Source: Tetrahymena elliotti 4EA (taxonomy: Eukaryota; Ciliophora; Oligohymenophorea; Hymenostomatida; Tetrahymenidae). Taken from it: DNA of 64,000 nt. The position numbers and the translations under genes were made by a program. Location of the stretch: contig JH720307.1 in NCBI GenBank assembly GCA_000231825.2, positions 1,016,880 through 1,080,879 of the forward strand, read 5' to 3'. The notes below the pieces were generated by a model that was not told the origin of the DNA, made no database searches, and saw only the letters and a list, made by a program, of their open reading frames with translations. Positions 26,234-36,647 of the stretch are shown one piece after another. Position 1 is the stretch's first letter. Every line of letters begins with the position of its first letter.

Positions 26234-28092
26234 ATGGAGGGAGAAGATGTATACTTATTATTATTGAGATTAAAATATTGAATTCTACATATTTAGATAA
26301 CATTCATTTTGGAAATATTATCTATATATGTGTATCATAAATAAACACAATCGCAACATTAAATGAAAACATATTATTTTTAAAAAATAATTAGCTAACA
26401 GTCAAGCATGTTCCTGAAAATGCAGAAGTAAGGATTGTAAAATCTAATGTTATATAAAGAGATGAAAAGGGAGAAATTATTAAGTAATATGAAATGAATG
26501 TTGAAGTTTATCTTCCTATTAGAGATAAACCATATTTAGGTGGATATAAGAGTAATAAAAACGGTTTAGTCTACCATCATGCATTTGCCCAAACAGATTA
26601 AAAATATCGTGAACATAAACTAAAATACCATAGAGAAGTAAGTCTATTTTCCTAGATCAATAAGCATGCTAAATTTTTAGATTCTTTTCCTTCAAATGAA
26701 TATGATTTATTTTTTACTTTGATATGAATTATCACAGTATTAAATAAATCAAAACTTGAAGAAGATCACACAATCAATGAAATTTCTGCTATATATAAAG
26801 ATCGATTTGCTAAATAGCTTAAAATTTTTATTAAATAAATAATTAGACATAAACATATGAATACTCCACTAAGTCCTCTAAAGTTATGAGAGAATTAGGT
26901 ACTTAAATGGAGCGTGAAGGAATTTTTATAAGCAAATTAACAGATGTTGAGATTGAAGCATAGCCTTATTTCCACTCAAATATGTGGGAAGAAAGAAGAG
27001 AAGAAGCTGCCCTTTACATACAAAGAAAAGTGAGAGGGTGGAGAGCTCGCAGAATTACAGAAAAGCTTAAAAAGTAGAAGGAAGAAAAGAGGAGAGAACA
27101 ATTAGAAAAGGAAGAAGAATATCGTCGTAACGAAGAAGCAAAGCATAAAAGAGAAATTGAAAGACGTACTCATCCCAGAACAAAAGAAGACTTTAACATT
27201 TTATATGACGAATTAGAAGTAAATTATTTTTTTTAAATAAAAGATTTTGTGAAACAAATACACAATCAAACAAATTTGATTTTTTTTAAAAACTGTTTGA
27301 TAGATTTGACTACAAAAACTGAATTAGAATTATTTAATTCTTCAAAGAAATATTTTAAATCAAAATTATTTCTATCAACTAAAATTAGCTTTGGAGAACA
27401 AATGAGATTCAAAAGATCAAAGAAAATACAAGTTTATCTGAATAAGAAAGAAAGTCTCTCTTGAAATAAATTCTTGATAAAGAAACTGATTTGTTATAGA
27501 CTATTGATAGATTAAAGATTATAGCTGCCAAGGAAAATAAAGAAGAAAAAATTAATAAATTCTTAAAGTAAATGAGTGATCCCAAGAAATGGCTTCGTAG
27601 TGATGGCCGTTACACTGAGGTTCATACTCCTTTCACAGTTCGTTCAAAAGAACTAATGGATATATATAATGGTTTGAGATTAAAGAATTTAACTATTGAT
27701 GAAAGATTAGATATATTACTTAATACTAAATGGACTGTCAAAGAATGGGATTGTAATTTAACTAGAGAAATAGTCGAGCTTATTGACAGAGAAGCTGATA
27801 TGCTCAATCGTGGTCGTCCTGAAGCTTCACTTGAAGGTATATTCATTTACATATTCACAAAAATATTAAATTAAAAACATTAATATAATCAGTATTTTCA
27901 AAATAATTAATTATTTAAATTTTATGTTTTATAAGCATTTTGGATAATAAATTAGGTTTAAGATAAAGACTTTGCAACTTATTTTTATAGTTTATTGAAA
28001 CTCCTGAATTCAATCCCGAAGCTGCTAGATTTCAGAAGATCCCATACGAAATTTTAGTCAGTACTTAAGCATATACAAACAGCAAAAGATGA
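26234..28092 (+). CDS. IQUB: IQUB-type ciliary protein (IQ motif, IQUB conserved core)
   Basis: Five exons in phase give 404 aa: 26234-26248, 26395-26637, 26847-27218, 27389-27836, 27956-28092. The product carries the characteristic IQUB core. It has KPYLGGYKSNKNGLVYHHA and RETQTYEY...GTQM, an IQ motif at ~144-156 (IQRKVRGWRARRI) and a Glu/Arg coiled coil. Then come PKKW, EVHTPFTVRSKELMDIYNGL, TREIVELIDREADMLNRGRP and FIETPEFNPEAARFQKIP. IQUB proteins are axonemal and associate with radial spoke 1; the IQ motif is expected to bind calmodulin or a light chain. Animal IQUB is about twice as long and has a ubiquitin-like domain before this core. Here the domain is absent or lies in exons not identified upstream. 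The 5-codon first exon is the least certain part. Confidence 0.88.
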
Positions 28093-29071
28093 ATAAGTAT
28101 AGTTTAAAAGCCAATAATTAACAAGTGCACTTATTTTTGTGTTATTTCAAGCTTGTAAATTACCATTAATTACTAAGTATAGAATATAAAAAAAATAATT
28201 CCCAACAGTTTTAACCAGAAGGGTTTATAAAATTAATCAATATTGTTTCAATTATATTTTTATAATTTAGCTGAATAAAAGATTAATTTTATTTCATAGT
28301 TAGTATCAATTTTATCAGTATGAATTATTTTTAATTTAAAAATTTAAATATCAACTAAAAGAAATTGAAATATTTTTTATGAATTACTTTATTTTTATGC
28401 AAACCTAAAAAATAAAGTTTAAGTTATTGTATATTTTGATTTTTAATCCTTTAATATTTTAATTTGGAGTCAAAATCATATTATATCTTCAAAAGATAAT
28501 CAATTATTGGCAAAAGTATTTTATTCAAAAATTTTAATTTATTTTCTATTATTCATAAAATTCAATAGCCTTTTTTTTAATTGGTGGAATCTAGATTATT
28601 TTAACTTTCAAAAAACAATCAAACTCAACCCTATTAACTTATTTTTTAAAATAATAAATAGATTCATTTGTAAAATAAAGTAAAAATTAAAATCAATGTT
28701 TTTAATTAAAATTTAATTATTCAAAATTATGTTATAATCTTTGGCTTAAAACCTCATTATAATTTGATTGAATTTTAAATACTAAAATTACTATCTATTG
28801 ATTACATACAACTATTTCCTACTCCTTCAATAATATTTTTTAAAATCGAAAATTAAAGTAGAATCTATTTTATTAAATTTAATAAGCATACATTTAGTAA
28901 ATGAGTAAAAATTTATTAAATATCTTTGGAGGTGATTGATCAATTTTTATTTAAGAAAAAGAATTGAAAATAAACGATATTAATCGAAATTAATAATTAA
29001 TTAACAATAAATTATTTATTGAAACTAAAAAATTCTTATTAGAAAAGTTTAATCATAAGTCCAGTATCAGT
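28093..29071. other. AT-rich intergenic
   Basis: No gene visible between the IQUB stop and the MATE start. Confidence 0.5.
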
Positions 29072-31086
29072 ATGGAACTGCAAGCAGATAATTAGCCTTT
29101 AGTGACTCAAAATAAAGAAAAGAAAAAAAAAAAGCCAGTCGAGACAGCTGAGCTTAAAAACCATGAAAGCTATTTAAGTTTAAAATATTTCACTGAAGTG
29201 TTTATTGAAGTAACATATAAATCGATTCCTCGTTTGCTGAACTATGAATTCAACTTATTGACAATGTCTTTAATTAACATTTATTTATTAGGTAAATATA
29301 TTTCATCTATAAAAAAACATTAATTCAATATTTTTCAATAGAAAATATTTTATTTTTCTAATAGCTCATCAAACTATTATTATAAAAAGGTTAAAAAGGA
29401 AATTTGAATGATATTAAAATATTTGGTTTGGGTGATATATGGGCTAGAATTTTTGCATACTCTCTAATTAAATATAAAAATATGACATTATAGTAGGAAT
29501 GCACCATAGCTTTAAGTGCTAAAAATTATTTTTTTGTAGGAATTTCATACTAAAGAAGTCTTTTCGTAGTAGGGTAATAAATAAATCATATTTTTAAATT
29601 AAATTTATTTGTTGATAGATGGATTAAAATGTAAAAGAAAAAGCTAAAATGGGAATTGAAAAATACAGATACAAATATTCAAAAGTTTAAATTTGCCTTT
29701 TCTATAATTCAATTTACAAAATTAGCAAAAATATTAGATTTTTAAGTATTAGAAAATCTTAAATACAATAATGCATATTTGGTATTTTGAATCCATCAAA
29801 AATTTGATTATTAAATGAGCACTTACTTTATTCTTGAAAAAAATAAATGAACAAAAAGCTTATTATCTTAATTTTAACAATTAAAATAATGAATTTTGCA
29901 TATGGCTGTTTTAATTTATTTTTAAGTTCAATTTTTATCAATCTTTTTTTTTAGAATTTCATCAATTTTTATTTATTATAAAAATAGACTGATTTGTATT
30001 TTAAGTGCTCCTTTCTTATGCTTTTGGTGGAAAGCTCTTATTTGGTTTGGTATTGAAAAAGCTATAGCTGTTAAAGCTGGTGATTATATGTGGGTTTGCT
30101 TACCTTCTGTATTTTGTTATGCATATTATGATACCACAAATAATTATTTGTAATCTTAAAATATTCTTTGGCCTTAGATAGGAATTCAATTAATTTAGGC
30201 TATTGCTCACTACTCTATTTCTCATACTATGATTATTAACCAAAATATGGGAGTTCTAGGAGCTGCATGGGCTAAAAATTTTAGTGATGCCATTTCTGCT
30301 GGTTTGATTTATACATTTATTACATTGAAGAACCCAACAAAGAAAACATGGATTGAATGGAATAGTAGAGCTTTTGATGGAATTTAAGATTACTTAAAAT
30401 AATCTCTTAGAAATGGTATTGGCTAATATGTTGAAGAAGTAGCTTTCCTTTTATTAACTATGATGTCTATGTATCTTTCAGATAATGCTGCTACAGCTAC
30501 TCACATAGCTTTGTAGAATAGTGGTATTTTACATTTTAGTTTCTACCTAGGTTTCCATTTTGTGATTAACAATTACATCAACTCTTCTTTGTCAAGAGGG
30601 TTTGTAGACAGAGCAAAAAGAAAGGCTTTCATGTGTGTTTTAACATCATTTATATGGATAGGTATTGTTATGTTCATCCTTCTTAACAATAAAACATAAT
30701 GGAGTGAGTAGTTTAGTTCTAACCCTGTTGTCCAGTAGAATCTTTAAAACTCCATCAAAATATATGCTAAAATTGTTGTGTTAGATGGAATTTAGTTAAC
30801 TTTTTGTGCTATTGTTAAAGCCTTAGATCGTTTTAACCATATCACTGTTATCTACACTATCAGTTATTACTTAATAGGTATCTTAACAAGCTTATATCAA
30901 GGATTCTATCTAGGAAAAGGAGAATATGGTATATGGACAGGTTGGTTAGCTTCAGCATCTGTTTCTTCTGTTGTATTTTTCTTTGTATTTGCTTTAACTA
31001 ATTGGTAAAATTAGTCAGTGTCAATAAAAGCTAACTACAACAAAGTCATCATTAAAGACATTATTTCATATTAAAAAAATAATTGA
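29072..31086 (+). CDS. MATE-family (MatE) multidrug/organic cation antiporter
   Basis: Exon 1 (29072-29291) gives a short Lys-rich cytoplasmic N-terminus, then SIPRLLNYEFNLLTMSLIN and the first helix. Exon 2 begins at 29390 with the GQKGNLNDIKIFGLGDIW loop. The last exon (from about 29955 to TGA 31084-31086) encodes about ten hydrophobic helices. They include APFLCFWWKALIWFG, GVLGAAWAKNFSDAISAGLI, GQYVEEVAFLLLTMMSMYLS and GIWTGWLASASVSSVVFF. The G-x-x-GAAWA helix and the PS-x-x-YAYYD region are typical MATE landmarks. The product should be a membrane exporter driven by H+ or Na+. The joins between about 29480 and 29955 are unresolved. KNYFFVGISYQRSLFVV is clear, but the stretch at 29620-29710 may be an extra exon or intron. 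Exporter class and substrate cannot be told. Confidence 0.82.
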
Positions 31087-31178
31087 GTTCATTAAATTAA
31101 AGTAAATAATAAGAGAAGTAATTTATGTCTATCTTTATAATAAGTTTTTGAATAATACAAAGTAGTTAAAAGTAAGCA

Positions 31179-31253
31179 TTTATAAAATAAAAACATTTAT
31201 TACATTATAAAATAAAAACATTGATTACATTATAAAATAAAAACATTTATTAC
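31179..31253. repeat. 25-bp tandem repeat, three copies
   Basis: Three tandem 25-bp units of (A/T)TTATAAAATAAAAACATT(T/G)ATTAC cover 31179-31203, 31204-31228 and 31229-31253. Units differ by only one or two bases. The array lies about 90 bp after the MATE stop, probably in its 3' flank. Confidence 0.85.
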
Positions 31254-32010
31254 ATTACATAAAATCAAAATAAAATTTAATTAAAAAATATATTTTATTT
31301 AATCACTTTATCCTTATCATAACTTTTCATTTTTAAATTCTTTTTCATTTATTTTTTAAAAAAAACAAAATTTAAAATGAGATCAGCATAATTTATGAAT
31401 TGTTTAACTATTTTTTATTCACAATATAAGCCTATTAAAAATTATAAACTTATTTCCTAAAAGATCTGAACATACCATTTAATTTAATTTATTTATAGTT
31501 TACGGAAAAATTGATTTCATCATACTTTCCATAGCTCCTCTTTTATTTTTTCAATTTCTTCCATCTATTTAAAATTTAAAAACATGATTAAGTAATGAAT
31601 TCTAAAATTAATTTACTCTTTTGATATATTTTTTTATTTTTTTGAAATAATCCATTTATAATCTGTCTAAAGGATAAGATACTTTGCCTGAATCATTTTC
31701 ATTTAATTATTATTTTTATTTTAAATTTTAATTTTAATTGAGTAAAGTATTATTTTATTAGCTCAAATTATTAAAATTTTAATTATGCTATTAATCACTA
31801 TTTTTCTTTTCATAACCTTAATTACTCATATTAAATATATTTTCACTTTATCTTCTTATATGACCTCCCTGTAAATAGTATTAACAAAATTAAATTGGTA
31901 AGATAAATTGATTAATTTTAAAATAACTTACATTTAAATTCTAAGATTATTGATTTATTTATTTCGTTAATGAAATTTAATGAATTTATCTATTGCTATG
32001 TTTTTACTAA
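31254..32010. other. AT-rich intergenic
   Basis: No gene visible. Confidence 0.5.
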
Positions 32011-33962
32011 ATGGGAGATAAATCTAAGGTAAACTCAGTTAATTCATCTTCTGTTTATACTTCTCCACTTTCCTAGCTCTAATTAATATTTGCATATGTA
32101 TTTCTCCTCTGTTAATCAGTCTATGAATTTAAAGAAGGCTAAGAATTTTTTTAATTTGTTTTTAGGATTTAATGTTTTTTATTTTTATTTTCAATATCAG
32201 AGCTTAACCTTTCATTTTATTAAACTTAATTTGCAGATAACTTATATTTTCTGTTATAAAAATTTATGGCATTGTCACATTATTTTAAGAAATTTTATAT
32301 TGGGATAACGATATCAGAATACATTGAGGTGTTTTTTATCGAATCTACTATAAACTCAGTTTTTTATATTTACTCTTTTGACTTATTTATATTTTCTTGG
32401 TGTATTCTTTATTGCTTAATCTAAGTCCCTATGCTATCAAGAGCTTGTATTAAGGGTGAATGATGCTAAAATACAGCTTAAATCTCTCTCCAATTATTTT
32501 CTAATTTCTAATAAAAAGTTAATTAAAAGCTATTACTGTATACTAAAATATCAAAAACTTTACTTTTAACTTACAATCGCTGATTTACAAGTAATCTCTA
32601 TAGATATAAATAAATGAAAGACAATAACTAATTAAAACTGGATGAGGTTTCATATTAGCTTATATTTTTAAGAATGTCCTACTATTTATTGCTCTAGCTG
32701 ATTCTAATAGCTTTTACTAGATTTATTCCTCACTAACATTTTGTTCTCTGTTTTCCTCTTACCCTTTAATTACAGATTTTTCAAGAGTTTACATCTGCTT
32801 AAAAATATTTATTTCATTTTTTCCCTAATCTTACAGTATCATTTTTTATGTTTGTTAATAATTATATTCGTCTAGTTCTCTTTTACTTGGCTTCTCAATT
32901 ATTTATGTCCGACTTTATTCTATGTGTTTTTTAGAGCATGCCATATCGTTAGAACAGTGTTATCTTTTTTTGGCAAAGTAGTTTTATGTTTGAAATAAAT
33001 TAGGTTAAGGCTACTTCTACCTACTAATTTAATTTTGATAAATGGAATATTTTTAGTCACTTGCATTTTAAACAATATCCTAAATCACATAATTTATATT
33101 AAAATTTTCATTTGAATTCTAATCTTAGTTTTTCATGAAAAATTTAGATTAATTTTAAGTTTGACTACCTTCATGATTAAAATGTTTAATATTCACATTG
33201 CTCAAACTATTTTAAAATGTGACGCTTCTGTTTTTTTTAAAAGAATCACCTTATTCCTTATCAGAATTAAGCACCTTTTTTATTGAAGATAATCGTGTAG
33301 AGCTATTAGAATTACTATTCTAAGATTACAAAGACTACTGAAAAATATTTGATTTTAATGGAGTTCTAAAACTCATTGATCAAATTAGTAAATTCTATTT
33401 TTTATTAAAGGTGAAGAACAAATTGTATAAACAAAATTATGATATAAATAATAATAAGCATTAAAACTTTATCATGTATTTTTATTTAAGCAAATAAACA
33501 AGCGTTATTCTAAGCCAACGAATTTAATTCAATATCCTCTGTATAACTTACTAAATTTTCAATTAAATTTTATTAATCATTTTTATTTTTATAGATATTT
33601 ATAAATCTTTTTTAATCATATTTTATATATACTTTTTTCAGTTATTTTCTGTTAAATAAAATAATTTTAAATTTATTTTATTTTTTAGATCTAAATTCCA
33701 AAAGTAAAATAATGATAATTTATTAAATTTACTACTAATATAAAGCCTAAAAATAACCTCTTTATAATTAATTTATAAAATATTATCAGTTTATATTTTG
33801 TAGAAGAAGTATATGAACTCAATATCATTTTGTAATTTGACAGTTCTACATCATTAATTCAAAATAAAAGCATGCACTTAAAATAAAATAGTAAAAGTAA
33901 CATACTTTTAAAAAATAAAATTTTTTAAGTTTACAAATTATTTTAATTTTTAGAATTAATGA
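32011..33962 (+). pseudogene. Frame-broken hydrophobic protein remnant(s)
   Basis: ATG 32011 (MGDKSKVNSVNSSS) opens one frame. From about 32050 the better frame is shifted and runs as a ~185-codon, Phe/Leu/Ile-rich sequence containing SLCYQELVLRVNDAKIQLKS, to TGA 32615. That stop overlaps ATG 32614 of a third frame (MKDNNQLKLDEVSY, then several hydrophobic runs and VIFFWQSSFMFEINQVKATS) ending at about 33139. Further shifts lead to TGA 33960. The parts look like one multi-pass membrane protein broken by small indels, or two overlapping short genes. GC is higher than in the flanks, which favours former coding. The family is not recognised. Chance open frames are a real alternative. Confidence 0.38.
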
Positions 33963-34510
33963 TTTTCTTTGTTTTAATTTATTTTTTATTTTAAATTAAA
34001 TTTATTTTTTAAATTTTTGCAAAAGTAATTAAAAACTATTAAATAAATAATTGAATCTTAGAATGTCATTTACATTCAAACTAAAATAATTTTATCATTA
34101 AAGATTGTTGACTCACTTCAGTTTTTAAAGTATTTAAAATTAAATACATATTAATAAACAAATAATAAATTAAAAAAAGAAATAGTGATTAAATTAAAAT
34201 TTAAAGTTAAAATAATTATTGATGCTTATATTGCAGGAGAGAAAATCGATTTCCAGTTATTTTTTAGTTAAAAAATTCAAATTCTCAAATATCCTCTCTT
34301 TTTTTAATTTTTATTTGGGATTAATTTTTTCTCCACAAAAAGGTTTCAACTAATTTCAAAGATTTTTTTTTTTACTTTATTTAAATAATTATTTGTTGAA
34401 GTGTAAGATAAAAAAGCAGAATAATTTTTAACTTATTTTTATAATGCTTAACATAAAATTGGTTTTTTTAAAACAAAATAAAATAAATTTTTTCTTTAAA
34501 TTTTTATTGA
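33963..34510. other. AT-rich intergenic
   Basis: No gene visible; 3' flank of the surface antigen gene on the minus strand. Confidence 0.5.
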
Positions 34511-35371
34511 TCATAATAAAATAAATAAAGAAATAATCATTCCAAAAGTAATAGAAACTATTTTTGCAAACGAAATATCTGGTGAACAACCATTAGTACC
34601 GCCAGGAGCTGATATAGGTGTTTCTGAGCTTATTTTGCAAATACAAGATTTTTAACTTGAGCTTAAAGGTAATGCATTAGGATCAAAACACATACAGACA
34701 GAGATATCTCCAACAGTAATTTATTATTTAGATGTAGAACTTGCTGGACAAGCACTACATGCAGCTGCTGCTTTACTACCTGCATTTGTATTAGCAGCAG
34801 CAGTCATAAAAAATCCTGGTTGGCATGCATTACATTAGGAGATATCACCAACTGTTTAAGGAGGGGCTGAAGGAGTGGTACCTGAGTTGTTGTTTCCACA
34901 GATGGAGCACTGAGCAGAAGCCAAGCTTGCTTAGTTAGTATTTGCTAATTAAGTCATATAGAAGCCAGGTAAGCATGAATTGCAAGAAGAAACATTTTGA
35001 ACAGTTGTTCCTATTTATGGTTTATCAGGAGAAGAGTTATTGCCACACTGAGAACAAGTAGGAGAAGCTTAGTTAGTTCCTGCAGTTTAAACATAATAAC
35101 CAAGGGCACAAGATTAACATGCAGAAATAGCAGTAATGCTAGCACCTGTATTAGAGGGACCTGGGGTAGACCAAGTATTTGAAGTGCATTAAGTACATAA
35201 ACCACCTTAATTAGCATTTGTTCCCCAATATCCAGGATTGCAAATACAAGCTCCTTATTCTACTGATGCATTTTATGCGCATATAAGAAGAGGGGCAGGT
35301 TAGGTCTAGCCTTAAGTAATTGTTAAACTAGATATTAACAAAAGAGATATCAAATATATTTATTGGCTCAT
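34511..35371 (-). CDS. Cys-rich GPI-type surface (immobilization-antigen-like) protein
   Basis: A single exon of 286 aa reads from ATG at 35371 to TGA at 34511. Residues 1-20 (MSQQIYLISLLLISSLTITQ) are a signal peptide. The body is rich in Cys, Ala, Thr, Ser and Asn. It has repeated C-x-x-C/G-[YF]-[YF] blocks: CNPGYWGTN, CALGYYVQT, CNSCLPGFYMTQ, CNACQPGFFMTAAA and CSACPASS. The C-terminus is SPDISFAKI then a hydrophobic tail ending FILL, as expected for GPI-anchor addition. This is the architecture of ciliate immobilization antigens (Ser proteins of Tetrahymena, i-antigens of Ichthyophthirius), which coat the cell and cilia. It is shorter than most of them, with three to four repeats. GC is clearly higher than its flanks. 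The serotype family member cannot be named. Confidence 0.85.
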
Positions 35372-36647
35372 AATTTTATAACTTTTAATAATGGATGATA
35401 TATTCAATTTTATTTATTTTAATTATAACTTTTTTAAAGAATAATAGCAAGAGTTTTAAGCAAATGATTTTACATGAAAATTTTAAACTTATTTTTTTGT
35501 CAAACCAGCTTTAAACAGAAAGTTCAAATTTCTAGTTATTAAAAGCTTGAACCTTTACTTTGAATTTAAAATTTAAATTACTTACCTAAAAGCACCTGAA
35601 ATTAAAAAAAAGTTCTAACTCTTTTTTTCAAAATTAATAAAAATTGAATTTTCAGGTACAACTGAAAGAATCAATTTCGAGAATACCAAAATTCCTCAAA
35701 ATCAACCTCGTATCATTTCCATATTTTTTTTGCCTAAAATTTTTTGATATATTGATCTTTAATAATAATTATGTCCTAAATAATATGGATTGAAATATAA
35801 TTTATGGTATATAAGATGTAAAAATTCATTATTTTTTAAGAAAGAGCTTAAAATAAATTTTTTTTTAAGTTAAAAATTATTTCAATAACTTAAATGAAAT
35901 TTTATTTGGTTTTTGTCATTTTTAAACTTAATAAATCATTTTATTCTTTTAATTCATTTTAATTCATGATAATTTTTTAAATTCATTATCATAAATAATT
36001 AGTTTGCTATTAACGCAAACGTAAAAATATTTAATTCTTTTAGTAGATTGCAAAAGCGTTAAAAATCTCTAAAATTCTAATTCTTTTAATGTACGAATTC
36101 TACTGCTTTAAATTTAAATTATTTTTCTCTATCCAAACTTAAAATTAATTTTAATTTTCTAGAAAAATGTTTAATATTTTAAAGAATAAAAGATTATAAT
36201 AAAAAGTTTTTCTTACTGTAAAATAAAATGACTCTGTTAATAAAAAAATACGAATATATAGCAAGATTAAAGCAAAAGAAATTTGGAATTTTTTATTTAA
36301 TAAACATCCACCTTGAAATGAGTTATTTAATAAATAGGTCAATAATGTAAATGATAGTAATACAATTAAAATGATTTAAGACTTAATTTATTTTATTCCT
36401 TAAGTTATGGTAAAATTTAATATATTTCCTTAGCTTAAATGAAATAAGAAGATTTGACTATTTTATAAGAATTTTACTATTAATTAAATACTGAAAACTT
36501 TTTATAAAAAAATAATTGGTCTTCTTTTTGTCTAAAAATTATTTTAAGTGTTAGAAGTTTTAAACATAAGTAGATGGATTAATGTAATATTAAAACTGGA
36601 AATATAAATAAGATTGTAAGAATTAGCTACTATGGTAGTTTATTTAT
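35372..36647. other. AT-rich intergenic
   Basis: Divides the surface antigen 5' end from the TIP 3' end. A minus-strand 63-codon ORF at 36151-36342 has no supporting feature. Confidence 0.45.

Noticed and set aside
11062..28925. Shared AAATTTATTAAATATCT string at ~11070 and ~28905, similar at ~12195
   Set aside because: Low-complexity AT sequence; three loose matches are expected by chance at this composition.
35011..35217. 68-codon Leu-rich minus-strand ORF
   Set aside because: Out-of-frame shadow within the Cys-rich surface antigen gene.
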